From contig NZ_BNBE01000002.1 of the NCBI RefSeq assembly GCF_014654895.1, forward strand, positions 1,116,001-1,180,000: DNA of 64,000 bases, read 5' to 3'. The notes under the pieces are model-generated. The model was given only the letters and a program-made list of their open reading frames with translations. It was not told where the DNA came from and did no database searches. This DNA comes from Streptomyces filamentosus. Its GTDB lineage: Bacteria > Actinomycetota > Actinomycetes > Streptomycetales > Streptomycetaceae. The position numbers were made by a program, and so were the translations under genes. Below, piece after piece: positions 9,659 to 17,875 of the stretch (the first letter of the stretch is position 1; the number at the start of each line of letters is the position of its first letter).

Positions 9659-12600
9659 GTCCCCTCGCCCCTCTCCTCCGCCTCCCGGATCCGCGTGAGC
9701 AGCCTCTCGTAGGCGGCCCTGCGGTCCGGGCGGGCGTGCGAGGCGGCCCGGCGCAGCGCGGGGACGGCCTCCGTCCCCGCGTGCAGGAGCGCCTCCTCCG
9801 CCGCTCTCCGCACGACGGGGCGGCCGTGGCCGAGGAGCGCGACGAAGGCGGGGACCGCCGGGCTCCAGCGGGCCCGTGACAGGACCCGGACCGCGCCGCG
9901 CACCACCTCGGGCCGCGCGTCGTCGAGCAGGACCTCCGTCAGCCGCAGGTGGGCGTCCCGGTCGAGCAGTGCCCGCGCGGTGCGGTGCGCGTGGAGCCGT
10001 ACGCCCGTCTCGGGGTGGGTCAGCAGCTCCCGCAGCGGTTCTTCGAGGCGGGCGGGGTCGGGGCCCCCGGGGTGCTCGGCCAGCCGGGCCAGGGCGCGCC
10101 GGACCCGCCGGGGCTCGGGCGACCGCAGCAGGGCGACCAGCTCCTCGTACGGGGGCGGGGAGGCGGCCGGCGGCGGGGCGGGGGCCCGTTCGCGCAGGGC
10201 GCGGAGCGCGTCGGCCCGCCGGGCGGCGGCCTCCGGTCCGTGCAGCGGGCCGTCGACGAGGACGAGCCCGGCCCGCGGGTGGTGTGCGGCCAGCCGGTCG
10301 AGGAGCGGGGTGCGGTGCAGCGGGCGGCCGGCGAGGAGGACGAGCAGGCCCGTGGCGCCCGCCGCGATCCGGTCCTCGAGACGGGCCGCCAGGACGTCGG
10401 CGGGCATCCGCCACAGGGCGGCGAAGGCGTCCCCGCGGGCCTCCCGCGGGCCGTGCTCCCACAGGCGCAGGAGGACCGGCAGCAGGGCCGGGAGCGCCCG
10501 CGCGTCGACGTCCGCGGCGGTCCGGGCGACGCGCTCGGGCCGTACGCCGTCGCCGGACAGGGCCGCCGGGCCGGCTTCCGCGAGGGCCCGGCCCAGGGCG
10601 GCCCGGAGCGCGGGGTCGGCGGGGGCGTCGACACGGCCGCGCAGGTGGGCGTCGAGGACGGCGGCGCGGGCGTCGGGTTCGGGCCAGGCGAGGAGCGTCC
10701 GCGCCGCCGCGGCGCGCCGGTCGGGCGCGTCGGAGGCGAGCCGGGCGAGGAGGCGTTCCCGCTGGGCGGCGGAGCGGGGCTGGTCCAGGTCGGCGGGGCG
10801 GGCGGTGCGCGGCGGGGGCGCGGCGGCCCCGGTGCGGGCGTCCTCCGCGAGGGTCCACGGCGGGGTCCCCAGCGGCTGGAGCTCCGTCATCCACGTGACG
10901 AGCGCGGCCCGGACGTCTGGCGGGGCGTCGGCCTGTACGTCGACGAGCGCGGCCAGCAGGGCGCGCGACCCGGCGGGGGCGGGGCGCTCCCGGTGGGCGG
11001 CGAGCGCCGTCGTGCTCCGTGCGGCGGCGGCGAGTCCGTCGTACCAGGAGGGGCGTTCCGCCTGCGGCGCGACGCCGAAGGTCTCGTGCAGCAGGCGGCC
11101 GCGGGCGGCCTCCGGGTCGGGGGCCGAGGCGGTGGCGGCGAGTTCGCGGTCGAGGTCGGCGCGGACGACGACCGCGCCGGCGAGCCGGAGCAGCGGGAGG
11201 GTGGAGCGGCGGCCGGGGCGGCGGGGCGACAGGGCCCGCACGGCGGCGGTGACCTCGGCGGCAAGGCCCGGCCTCGGGTGGGACACGACCGCCTCCAGGA
11301 GCTCGATCAGCGCGTCCCGTTCCGCGCCCTCCGCCTCCGCGAGGCCGTCGAGGAGGACCGTGGCGCGGCGGGCGAGCGCCCCGCGCTCGTGCTCCTGCCA
11401 GGGGCGGGGGCAGATCCGGGTCGGCAGCGCGGCGAGGACGGCCCGCCGGGCCCGCGCCGAGGAGGCGGCGAGGTCCAGCCAGTCGGCGAGGTACGGGCGC
11501 AGCTCCCTCAGGTCGGGGGCCCGGCCGCCGGGTGCGCGGCGCTCGGCGAGGCGGAGGGCGGTGTCCGGGTCCCAGCCCTCCTCCGCCAGGCGGCGCAGGT
11601 CCGCCGCGGCCGGGTCCTCGCCGGGGCCCTCGTCGAGCGCGGCGAGGAGCCGGTCGCGGGTCCGGGGGTCCGTGGCGCGGGCCGCGGCGGCGGTGAGGGC
11701 GGCGGCGAGGGTGTCGCCGAGGAGGGCACGCAGGGCGTCGAGGAGAAGGGCGCGCAGGCCGGGGTTGTCGCCCTGGCCGAGACCGTCGAGGAGCGCGGGC
11801 ACGGAGCGGGCCGTCCCGGTGGTGGCGAGGGCGCGGGCGGCCGTCTTGCGGACGTTCATGACGGGGTGTCCGAGGCAGGCGGTGACGGCGTCCGACGCCC
11901 AGCGCGCGCCGGCGCCGCCGAGGGCGTCCAGGGTCTGGCGGACGGTCTGCGGGTCCCGGTCGGGGCCGGTCAGGGTGAGCAGCGTCGCGGACAGGGCCTC
12001 GACGCCGTCGTCCTCGCCGCCGTCCGTGGGGTCGGCGCGTGCGAGGAGGGCGACGGCGTGCTTGCGCACGTGCCGGTCGGGGTCGCGCAGCAGCCGGTGG
12101 GTCCGGGCCCTGATCGGCCGGCCCGGCGCCTTCGGGAGGCCGGTCAGCATCCGGAGCAGGACAGTGCGTTCGCCCGAGGTGAGGCCGGGCCTGTCGAGGA
12201 GGCCGAGGGCCAGGTCCGCGGCGAACGCCTCCCCGGCGGCCCGGGCGTCGACGGCGTCCAGCAGGCACACCGGCCGGATCCCGCCCCGGGCGTGCAGCCG
12301 CCGTCCGAGGCCGCACAGGGCCTCGACGGCCTCCTCCGGCACGGCGGGCTCCGCGTCGGGCACGGCCCCCGCGCCGCCGGGCTCCCACGCCGAGGCCCGC
12401 TCCCCCGCGATCCGCAGCAGCAGGTCGGCGAGGACGGGCAGGGTGCCGGGCCCGGCGTGCGCGGCGATCCGGCACAGCGCCTCGACGGGTTCGGCCGGGT
12501 CCATGTGAGCGGTGAGGAGGGCGAGTTCGTCCGCGTCGGGGCCGCCGAGCCCGGCGGCGATCCGGGCGGGCAGCGCGGCCGCGTCGATCCGGGCGAGCAG

Positions 12601-13932
12601 CCGCCGCCGGACGCCGGGGTCGGTGCCGAGCAGCCAGACCAGCTCCAGGGCGTGGTGCCGGAAGGGACGCAGCGCGCGCTCGACTTCCGGAAGGACCTCC
12701 TTGGTCTTCGTGGTCTTCGTGGTCTCCGGGAGGGTTTCACCGGCCTCCGGGAGGGTTTCGTCGGGCTGCGGGGCGTCGAGTCCGAGGGCCGCCGCCAGGA
12801 CCCGGGCCGTGCGGGCGCCGCCCACGGCCTCCAGGGCGCGGAGGGCCTCGGCGGGGGCGCCCGGGAGGGCGCCGAGGACGGCGTCCTCGGTGCCGGGGGC
12901 GCGCAGGGTGCGCAGGGCCCGCAGGAAGGGGGCCGGGGCGGCGGCGCGCGGCAGGACGCGGGCGATCTCCTCGGCCACCGGCAGGTCCTGGGCGCCCTGG
13001 CCGTCCAGCGCGACGAGGAGGTCGAGCCGGCGCGGCCACGCCGGGTCGTCCGGCGCGGTGTCGACCAGCAGGCGCAGCAGTTCGCCCCGTACGGTGAAGA
13101 GGACGGTGGCCACGGCGCGGGCCGGGATCGTGTGGTCGGCGAGCGCGAGGGCCAGCACGGCGGGGACGTCCGGGCCGGTGGCGAAGTGGCCGCGCCGGTG
13201 CAGGGCGCGCAGGCAGTCCACGGCGGGGCCGCCGAGCAGCAGCGGGTCCTCCGCCGCGAGCGCGAGGACGGCGGGCACGTCGTCGCGGTGCGCCGTCCCC
13301 CCGTACAGGGCCAGGGCCCGGCGGCGCACCAGGGGTTCGGCGGCCGGGTCCGCGGCGGCCCGCCACAGGAGCCCGCCGTGCCCGTGGGCCGCGGCGACGG
13401 CGAGGGCGGGTCCGGCGGCGGGGGTGCCGAGGAGTCCGGCCAGGAGCGCGGGCGGCAGCGGTTCCACGGCGGCCCAGGGCTCGGCGAGTTCGGCGAGCGC
13501 GGCGTCCACCGGCCGTCCGGAGCCCGGGGCCAGCAGTCCGGTCAGGACCCCGCGCACGAAGGCCGGCGCGAGCGCTCCGGCGCGCAGCCCCTCGCGGGCC
13601 AGCCGCAGCGCCTCCCGCGCCAGTACGGCGTCCCCGGCGCCCGCCAGCGCCTCGACGAGGGCCCCGGCCCGCTCCACGGCGCCCCCGTCGACGCCCCGGA
13701 CCGCCTGGTACAGCTCCTCGCCGTGCTCCTCGCGGCCCACCGTCCCCGGGTCCCGCACGAGTTCGGCCCGCAGCAGCGCCACCCGCACGGCCGGCACCAG
13801 CACGTCGGCGGGCCACGCGCGCCACCCCGCCGGGGCCCCGTCGCCCCCGGCCGCCGCGAGCGCCTCCTCGGGGCTCGCGGGAACCGGCGGAAGGGGGTTC
13901 GGGCGCGGACGGGAGGCGGTCGTCGGGCTCAT
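9616..13932 (-). CDS. Giant HEAT/armadillo-type alpha-helical repeat protein
   Basis: This 1438-residue, Leu/Ala/Arg-rich protein is built from repeated helical pairs. Recognisable HEAT-like units are HRLLRDPDRHVRKHAVALLA, HPVMNVRKTAARALATTG and SPEPRRVRRALARLAEH, near the middle and C terminus. No signal peptide, transmembrane segment or catalytic motif was seen. Such solenoids usually act as protein scaffolds. The ATG at 13932 overlaps the TGA of the upstream membrane-protein gene, so the two are cotranscribed. A short internal repeat (DETLPEAGETLPETTKTTKT) encoded near 12710-12770 may be a slippage-prone linker. The 3' end overlaps the convergent DrrB-like gene. No named gene is recognised. 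Confidence 0.8.
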   Translation of the reverse strand: MSPTTASRPRPNPLPPVPASPEEALAAAGGDGAPAGWRAWPADVLVPAVRVALLRAELVRDPGTVGREEHGEELYQAVRGVDGGAVERAGALVEALAGAGDAVLAREALRLAREGLRAGALAPAFVRGVLTGLLAPGSGRPVDAALAELAEPWAAVEPLPPALLAGLLGTPAAGPALAVAAAHGHGGLLWRAAADPAAEPLVRRRALALYGGTAHRDDVPAVLALAAEDPLLLGGPAVDCLRALHRRGHFATGPDVPAVLALALADHTIPARAVATVLFTVRGELLRLLVDTAPDDPAWPRRLDLLVALDGQGAQDLPVAEEIARVLPRAAAPAPFLRALRTLRAPGTEDAVLGALPGAPAEALRALEAVGGARTARVLAAALGLDAPQPDETLPEAGETLPETTKTTKTKEVLPEVERALRPFRHHALELVWLLGTDPGVRRRLLARIDAAALPARIAAGLGGPDADELALLTAHMDPAEPVEALCRIAAHAGPGTLPVLADLLLRIAGERASAWEPGGAGAVPDAEPAVPEEAVEALCGLGRRLHARGGIRPVCLLDAVDARAAGEAFAADLALGLLDRPGLTSGERTVLLRMLTGLPKAPGRPIRARTHRLLRDPDRHVRKHAVALLARADPTDGGEDDGVEALSATLLTLTGPDRDPQTVRQTLDALGGAGARWASDAVTACLGHPVMNVRKTAARALATTGTARSVPALLDGLGQGDNPGLRALLLDALRALLGDTLAAALTAAAARATDPRTRDRLLAALDEGPGEDPAAADLRRLAEEGWDPDTALRLAERRAPGGRAPDLRELRPYLADWLDLAASSARARRAVLAALPTRICPRPWQEHERGALARRATVLLDGLAEAEGAERDALIELLEAVVSHPRPGLAAEVTAAVRALSPRRPGRRSTLPLLRLAGAVVVRADLDRELAATASAPDPEAARGRLLHETFGVAPQAERPSWYDGLAAAARSTTALAAHRERPAPAGSRALLAALVDVQADAPPDVRAALVTWMTELQPLGTPPWTLAEDARTGAAAPPPRTARPADLDQPRSAAQRERLLARLASDAPDRRAAAARTLLAWPEPDARAAVLDAHLRGRVDAPADPALRAALGRALAEAGPAALSGDGVRPERVARTAADVDARALPALLPVLLRLWEHGPREARGDAFAALWRMPADVLAARLEDRIAAGATGLLVLLAGRPLHRTPLLDRLAAHHPRAGLVLVDGPLHGPEAAARRADALRALRERAPAPPPAASPPPYEELVALLRSPEPRRVRRALARLAEHPGGPDPARLEEPLRELLTHPETGVRLHAHRTARALLDRDAHLRLTEVLLDDARPEVVRGAVRVLSRARWSPAVPAFVALLGHGRPVVRRAAEEALLHAGTEAVPALRRAASHARPDRRAAYERLLTRIREAEERGEGTYLGSLVKVLPDQT

Positions 13933-14858
13933 CCCCGCATCGTACGGTCCCCGCCGGAGGCGTCCGGGGCCCTGCGCAGGACGTAGCGGTCCCCCAGGTC
14001 GGCGTCGCCCACGTACACGAAGAGCTTCGGTCTCCCGGGGGTGCCGCCGACGCTCCACGGGACCGGTTCGCAGCCGTCGACCGCGACCGTGACCTCCTGT
14101 GCCCAGGGGCCCCCGCCCGGGGCGTAGGTCCAGGTGCCGGTGCCGCTGCACCCGTCGTCCACCGGGACGAAGGAGCCGAGGCGGTGGGCGGTGGCCCCGC
14201 CGTCCGCCGCCAGGTCGAGCACGCCGCCCGCGCCGTCGGACCAGGTCCCCGCGATCCGCGCGGCGTCCAGCCGAGGGGGTTCGTACGCGGCTCCCGCGTG
14301 CAGGACGGCCCCGGCCCCCGCCCAGACGGTGGCGGCGGCGAGCGTGCCGCACAGCGCCACCCGGCCGAGCAGCGCGCGCAGCGGGAGGCGGGGCCGTCCG
14401 GCCGGGACCGCCCGCCGGACGATCAGCGCGGGAACGGCGAGGACCGCCGTCGCCACCGCCCACCCGGCCAGGACGTCGCCGGCCCCCGCCTCCCACCGCG
14501 CCCACCCGGCCAGGGCGGCCACGGCGCTCGCCGCGCCCACCGCGAGCGGGACCCACCCCCACGCCTCGCGGCCGGAGAACCGCCGCCCGAGCCACCGGCC
14601 CCCCTCCAGGAGCGGCAGCACGAGCCCGGCGGACACCGCCCCCAGGACGATCGCCGCCGCCATCAGGGCGAACGGCGCGGTCACGACCAGGACGGCCAGG
14701 CCGAACGCGCCCGTCGGGGCCCCGGGGTCCTCCCGCGTCTCCCCCCAGGCATGGGCCGCGATCGCACCGATCACCGCCTCGACGAGCAGCACCGCCGTGG
14801 CGACCGCGACGGCGTCGCCGTACCGCTCCCCACTCCCCGACCGCTTTTCTGAACGCAT
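13929..14858 (-). CDS. Polytopic membrane protein with extracytoplasmic C-terminal domain
   Basis: This 309-residue protein has about five to six hydrophobic spans in its first 190 residues (for example AVAVATAVLLVEAVIGAIAA and LAVLVVTAPFALMAAAIVLG). A roughly 110-residue C-terminal domain follows, starting RIAGTWSDGAGGVLDLAADG and holding two cysteines (DDGCSGTG, VDGCEPVP). That domain resembles small lipocalin-like or stress-sensing beta domains by pattern only. Its stop overlaps the start of the giant helical-repeat protein gene, suggesting the two work together at the membrane. Function unknown. Confidence 0.75.
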   Translation of the reverse strand: MRSEKRSGSGERYGDAVAVATAVLLVEAVIGAIAAHAWGETREDPGAPTGAFGLAVLVVTAPFALMAAAIVLGAVSAGLVLPLLEGGRWLGRRFSGREAWGWVPLAVGAASAVAALAGWARWEAGAGDVLAGWAVATAVLAVPALIVRRAVPAGRPRLPLRALLGRVALCGTLAAATVWAGAGAVLHAGAAYEPPRLDAARIAGTWSDGAGGVLDLAADGGATAHRLGSFVPVDDGCSGTGTWTYAPGGGPWAQEVTVAVDGCEPVPWSVGGTPGRPKLFVYVGDADLGDRYVLRRAPDASGGDRTMRG

Positions 14859-14977
14859 TCAAATCCCTCCCGCCCCGCATCCTGCCGCATCGGCGCGTCC
14901 GGGTGGCACGCGGGTGGGCGGCGGGCGCGGGGCGGCGGCCGGAGGGCGTTGTCAGACCCTCCCGCCAAGATGGGTCC

Positions 14978-17086
14978 ATGACCGCACTTCCCGCCGCTGA
15001 GGCGCACTTCGCCCTGTCCACCCCCGCCTCCTACCGGGACGCGCTCGACCGCTTGCGCGCCGCGTCCGCCGCCTACTACGCGGGCGGGAGCAGCCCGTTG
15101 GACGACGCGTCGTACGACGCGCTGCGGCTGGCGGTGCTGGCGTGGGAGGCGGCGCACCCGGACGACGCGGCGGACTCCCCCACGGGGCTGGTCGCCGACG
15201 GCGCGGCACCGGGGGGCGACGTCGCGCACACCACCCGACTCCTCAGCCTGGACAACGTCTTCGGGCCCGAGCAGCTGCTCGCCTGGGAGGGCTCGCTGCG
15301 GCGGCGGCTCGGCCGGGAGCCGGCGGGCGGGTTCACCGTCGAGCCGAAGCTGGACGGCGCGGCCGTCGCCGCCCGGTACCGGGACGGGCGGCTCGTGCAG
15401 GTCGTCACCCGGGGCGACGGCGCGCACGGGGAGGACGTCAGCCACGTCGTCGGGTCGGTCGCGGGACTCCCCGAAGTACTGGCGGATCCGGTGACGTTCG
15501 AGGTCCGGGGCGAAGTGCTGTTCACCCAGGAGCAGTTCGTGACGGCGCAGGAGGTGCGCGCGGCGCACGGCGGCGCGCCGTTCGCGAACCCGCGGAACGC
15601 GGTGGCCGGCACGCTGCGGGCGAAGGACCGGCCGTACCGGCTGGAGATGTCGTTCTGGGCGTACGGAGCGGTCGACCTGGACGGTGAATCGTTCCTGCCC
15701 GTCGGGGCGACGCATGCCGAGACCCTGGCGGCCGTCGCCGCGGCGGGCGTCCGGACCACGGCCGACACCCCGGCCGGACTGCACGTGGTGGACACGATCG
15801 CCGAGGCGCAGGCGCGGGTGGAGGCGATCGGCGCACTGCGCGCCGGCCTCCCCTTCGGCATCGACGGCGTGGTCGTCAAGGCGAACAGCGCGGCGGAGCA
15901 GGCCGAGGCGGGGCTGGGGAGCCGCTTCCCGTACTGGGCCATCGCCTACAAGCTGTCGGCCGTGGAGCGGCAGACGGTGCTGCGGGAGGTGGTCTGGGAG
16001 GTGGGCCGCACGGGCGTCCTCGCGCCGACCGCCGTCCTGGACCCGGTCGAGATCGACGGCTCCACGGTCTCCCGCGCCACCCTGCACAACCCGGCCGACA
16101 TCGCCCGCCGCGACCTCCACCTCGGCGACACCGTGACCGTCCACAAGGCCGGCGACATCATCCCGCGCGTCCAGGCGCCCGTCGTCGGACTCCGCCCCGA
16201 CGGCGCCGTGCCGGTCCCGCTGCCGGCCGCCTGCCCGAACTGCGGGGGCGACATCGACAAGAGCCAGGAGCGGTGGCGGTGCGCGAAGGGCGCGGGCTGC
16301 GCGCTCGCCCCGCTGATCGAGTACGCGGCCGGGCGCGACGTCCTCGACGTCGACGGCCTCGGCAGGACGTACGTCAGGGCGCTGATCGACGCGGGCCTGG
16401 TCGCGGACGTGGCGGACCTGTTCGTCCTCACCGAGGAGCAGCTGACGGCCGCCTCCGGCAGCGCGCGGCGGGGCGCGAAGCTGGTCGAGCAGTTCGCCCT
16501 GGCGCGGACCCGCCCGCTGAGCCGGGTGTTCTGCGCGCTCGGCATCCGGGGCACCGGCCGCCGCATGTCGCGGCGGCTCGCCGAGCACTTCGGCACCATG
16601 GAGGCGATCCGCGCCGCGAGCGCCGAGGACCTGCTGGCCGTGGAGGGCATCGGCCCGGAGAAGGCCCCCGTGATCGTCGCCGAACTGGCCGCGCTCGCCC
16701 CCGTCGTCGACAAGCTGGTCGCGGCCGGGGTGAACATGACCGAACCGGAGCGGCCGGGCCGGTCCGCCGCGGCGGGAGGCGCCGGGGACGCGGACGGCGG
16801 GGAGTCCGCGGAGTCCGCGGCGGGCCCGCTCGCCGGGAAGACCGTCGTGGTCACCGGGAAGATGGCCGGACGGCTCGACGGTTTCGGCCGCTCGCAGATG
16901 AACGAGCTCATCGAGCGGGCCGGCGGACGGGCGGGCAGCGGCGTCAACGCCAAGACCTCCTACCTCGTCTGCGCCCCCTCCCCCACCGGCAAGCCCAGCT
17001 CGAAGGCGGTCGCCGCCGAGAAGCTGGGGGTGCCGGTCCTCACCCCGGAGGAGTTCGCCGCCCTCGTCGCCGACTTCCTCGTCTGA
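14978..17086 (+). CDS. ligA: NAD-dependent DNA ligase (LigA family, divergent copy)
   Basis: This is a 702-residue NAD-dependent ligase that seals nicks in duplex DNA. The order is complete: N-terminal Ia domain with the YY ... DDASYD pattern, adenylation motif EPKLDG (catalytic lysine about residue 123), FEVRGEV, FGIDGVVVK and AIAYKL, then the OB fold (VGRTGVLAPTAV), a four-cysteine zinc finger (CPNC ... CAKGAGC), helix-hairpin-helix repeats and a C-terminal BRCT (VVVTGKMAGRLDGFGRSQMN). The ATG at 14978 matches the start of the Ia domain; the longer upstream reading covers the promoter region. Motif I is usually KIDG or KLDG followed by LA, here AA. Many Streptomyces carry two LigA paralogues; whether this is the essential one cannot be told. 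Confidence 0.92.
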   Translation: MTALPAAEAHFALSTPASYRDALDRLRAASAAYYAGGSSPLDDASYDALRLAVLAWEAAHPDDAADSPTGLVADGAAPGGDVAHTTRLLSLDNVFGPEQLLAWEGSLRRRLGREPAGGFTVEPKLDGAAVAARYRDGRLVQVVTRGDGAHGEDVSHVVGSVAGLPEVLADPVTFEVRGEVLFTQEQFVTAQEVRAAHGGAPFANPRNAVAGTLRAKDRPYRLEMSFWAYGAVDLDGESFLPVGATHAETLAAVAAAGVRTTADTPAGLHVVDTIAEAQARVEAIGALRAGLPFGIDGVVVKANSAAEQAEAGLGSRFPYWAIAYKLSAVERQTVLREVVWEVGRTGVLAPTAVLDPVEIDGSTVSRATLHNPADIARRDLHLGDTVTVHKAGDIIPRVQAPVVGLRPDGAVPVPLPAACPNCGGDIDKSQERWRCAKGAGCALAPLIEYAAGRDVLDVDGLGRTYVRALIDAGLVADVADLFVLTEEQLTAASGSARRGAKLVEQFALARTRPLSRVFCALGIRGTGRRMSRRLAEHFGTMEAIRAASAEDLLAVEGIGPEKAPVIVAELAALAPVVDKLVAAGVNMTEPERPGRSAAAGGAGDADGGESAESAAGPLAGKTVVVTGKMAGRLDGFGRSQMNELIERAGGRAGSGVNAKTSYLVCAPSPTGKPSSKAVAAEKLGVPVLTPEEFAALVADFLV

Positions 17087-17114
17087 CGCCCCGCCAGGGA
17101 CCCCGTCCGGCGTC

Positions 17115-17807
17115 TCACCCGCCGCTCACGAGGCCGCGCAGGAGCGCGAGGTCCACCTCCGCCAGTCCGCGCACCGCGGTGCGGCCGGGGGCGGGCGGCA
17201 CGGGGACGGGCGAGGGAACGACGAGGACGGGGCAGCCGGCGACCTGGGCGGAGGTCACGCCGGTGAGGGAGTCCTCCACGGCGACGCAGGCGGGCGGAGC
17301 GGCGGACAGCCGGCGCGCGGCCTCCCGGTAGGGGTCGGGGAAGGGTTTCGTGCGGGGGGTCTCGCCCGCCGCGACGGAGGTGGTGAAGCGGTCGCGGCCC
17401 AGGACGTCGAGGACGGTGTCCACGACCGGACGGGGGGAGGCCGAGACCAGCGCCGTCGGGACGCCCGCCGCGGCGAGTTCCGCCAGGAGTTCGACGGCGC
17501 CGGGGAGGGGCACGGCCCCGTGGCGTACCAGCTCCGCGAAGCGGCGGTGCAGGGCCCCGGCGAGTCCCGCCGGGTCGGGCCGGGCAGCGGTCCGGGCGGC
17601 CAGGCGGGCGGCGCAGTCCTCGACGGACCGGCCGAGGACGAAGCGGCGGTCCTCCGCGGTGAGGCCGAGGCCCCGCTCTCGGGCCTCCTCCTCCACGGCG
17701 CGCAGCCACAGGCGTTCGGTGTCGACGAGGGTGCCGTCCATGTCGAGGAGGACGGCCCGGAGCGCGCGGGGCACGGGGCCGGCGGGGTCGGGGCGTTCGG
17801 CGGGCAT
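17115..17807 (-). CDS. HAD-superfamily phosphatase / beta-phosphoglucomutase-like
   Basis: This 230-residue cytoplasmic enzyme belongs to HAD subfamily IA. Motif I is LLDMDGTLVDTE (nucleophile Asp), motif II is ALVSASPRPVV, the motif III lysine is in TKPFPDPY, and motif IV is AVEDSLTGVTSA. The acceptor could be a hexose phosphate or similar. The ATG at 17807 is the only good start; longer readings are antisense or frame shadows of the beta-galactosidase gene. It lies 68 bases downstream of the GH35 gene on the same strand and is probably the last gene of the sugar-utilisation set. Confidence 0.9.
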   Translation of the reverse strand: MPAERPDPAGPVPRALRAVLLDMDGTLVDTERLWLRAVEEEARERGLGLTAEDRRFVLGRSVEDCAARLAARTAARPDPAGLAGALHRRFAELVRHGAVPLPGAVELLAELAAAGVPTALVSASPRPVVDTVLDVLGRDRFTTSVAAGETPRTKPFPDPYREAARRLSAAPPACVAVEDSLTGVTSAQVAGCPVLVVPSPVPVPPAPGRTAVRGLAEVDLALLRGLVSGG

Positions 17808-17875
17808 CGGGGTCTCCGGACGGGGTCGGTCCTCGGTGGGGTCGGTCGGGGGCCTGGGCGGGCCTCGCCGAGGGG

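Noticed and set aside
9949..13986. Very long open frames on the plus strand opposite the HEAT-type gene
   Set aside because: They are antisense shadows of a high-GC gene; the product is Gly/Arg/Pro-rich without motifs, while the minus frame shows ordered helical repeats.
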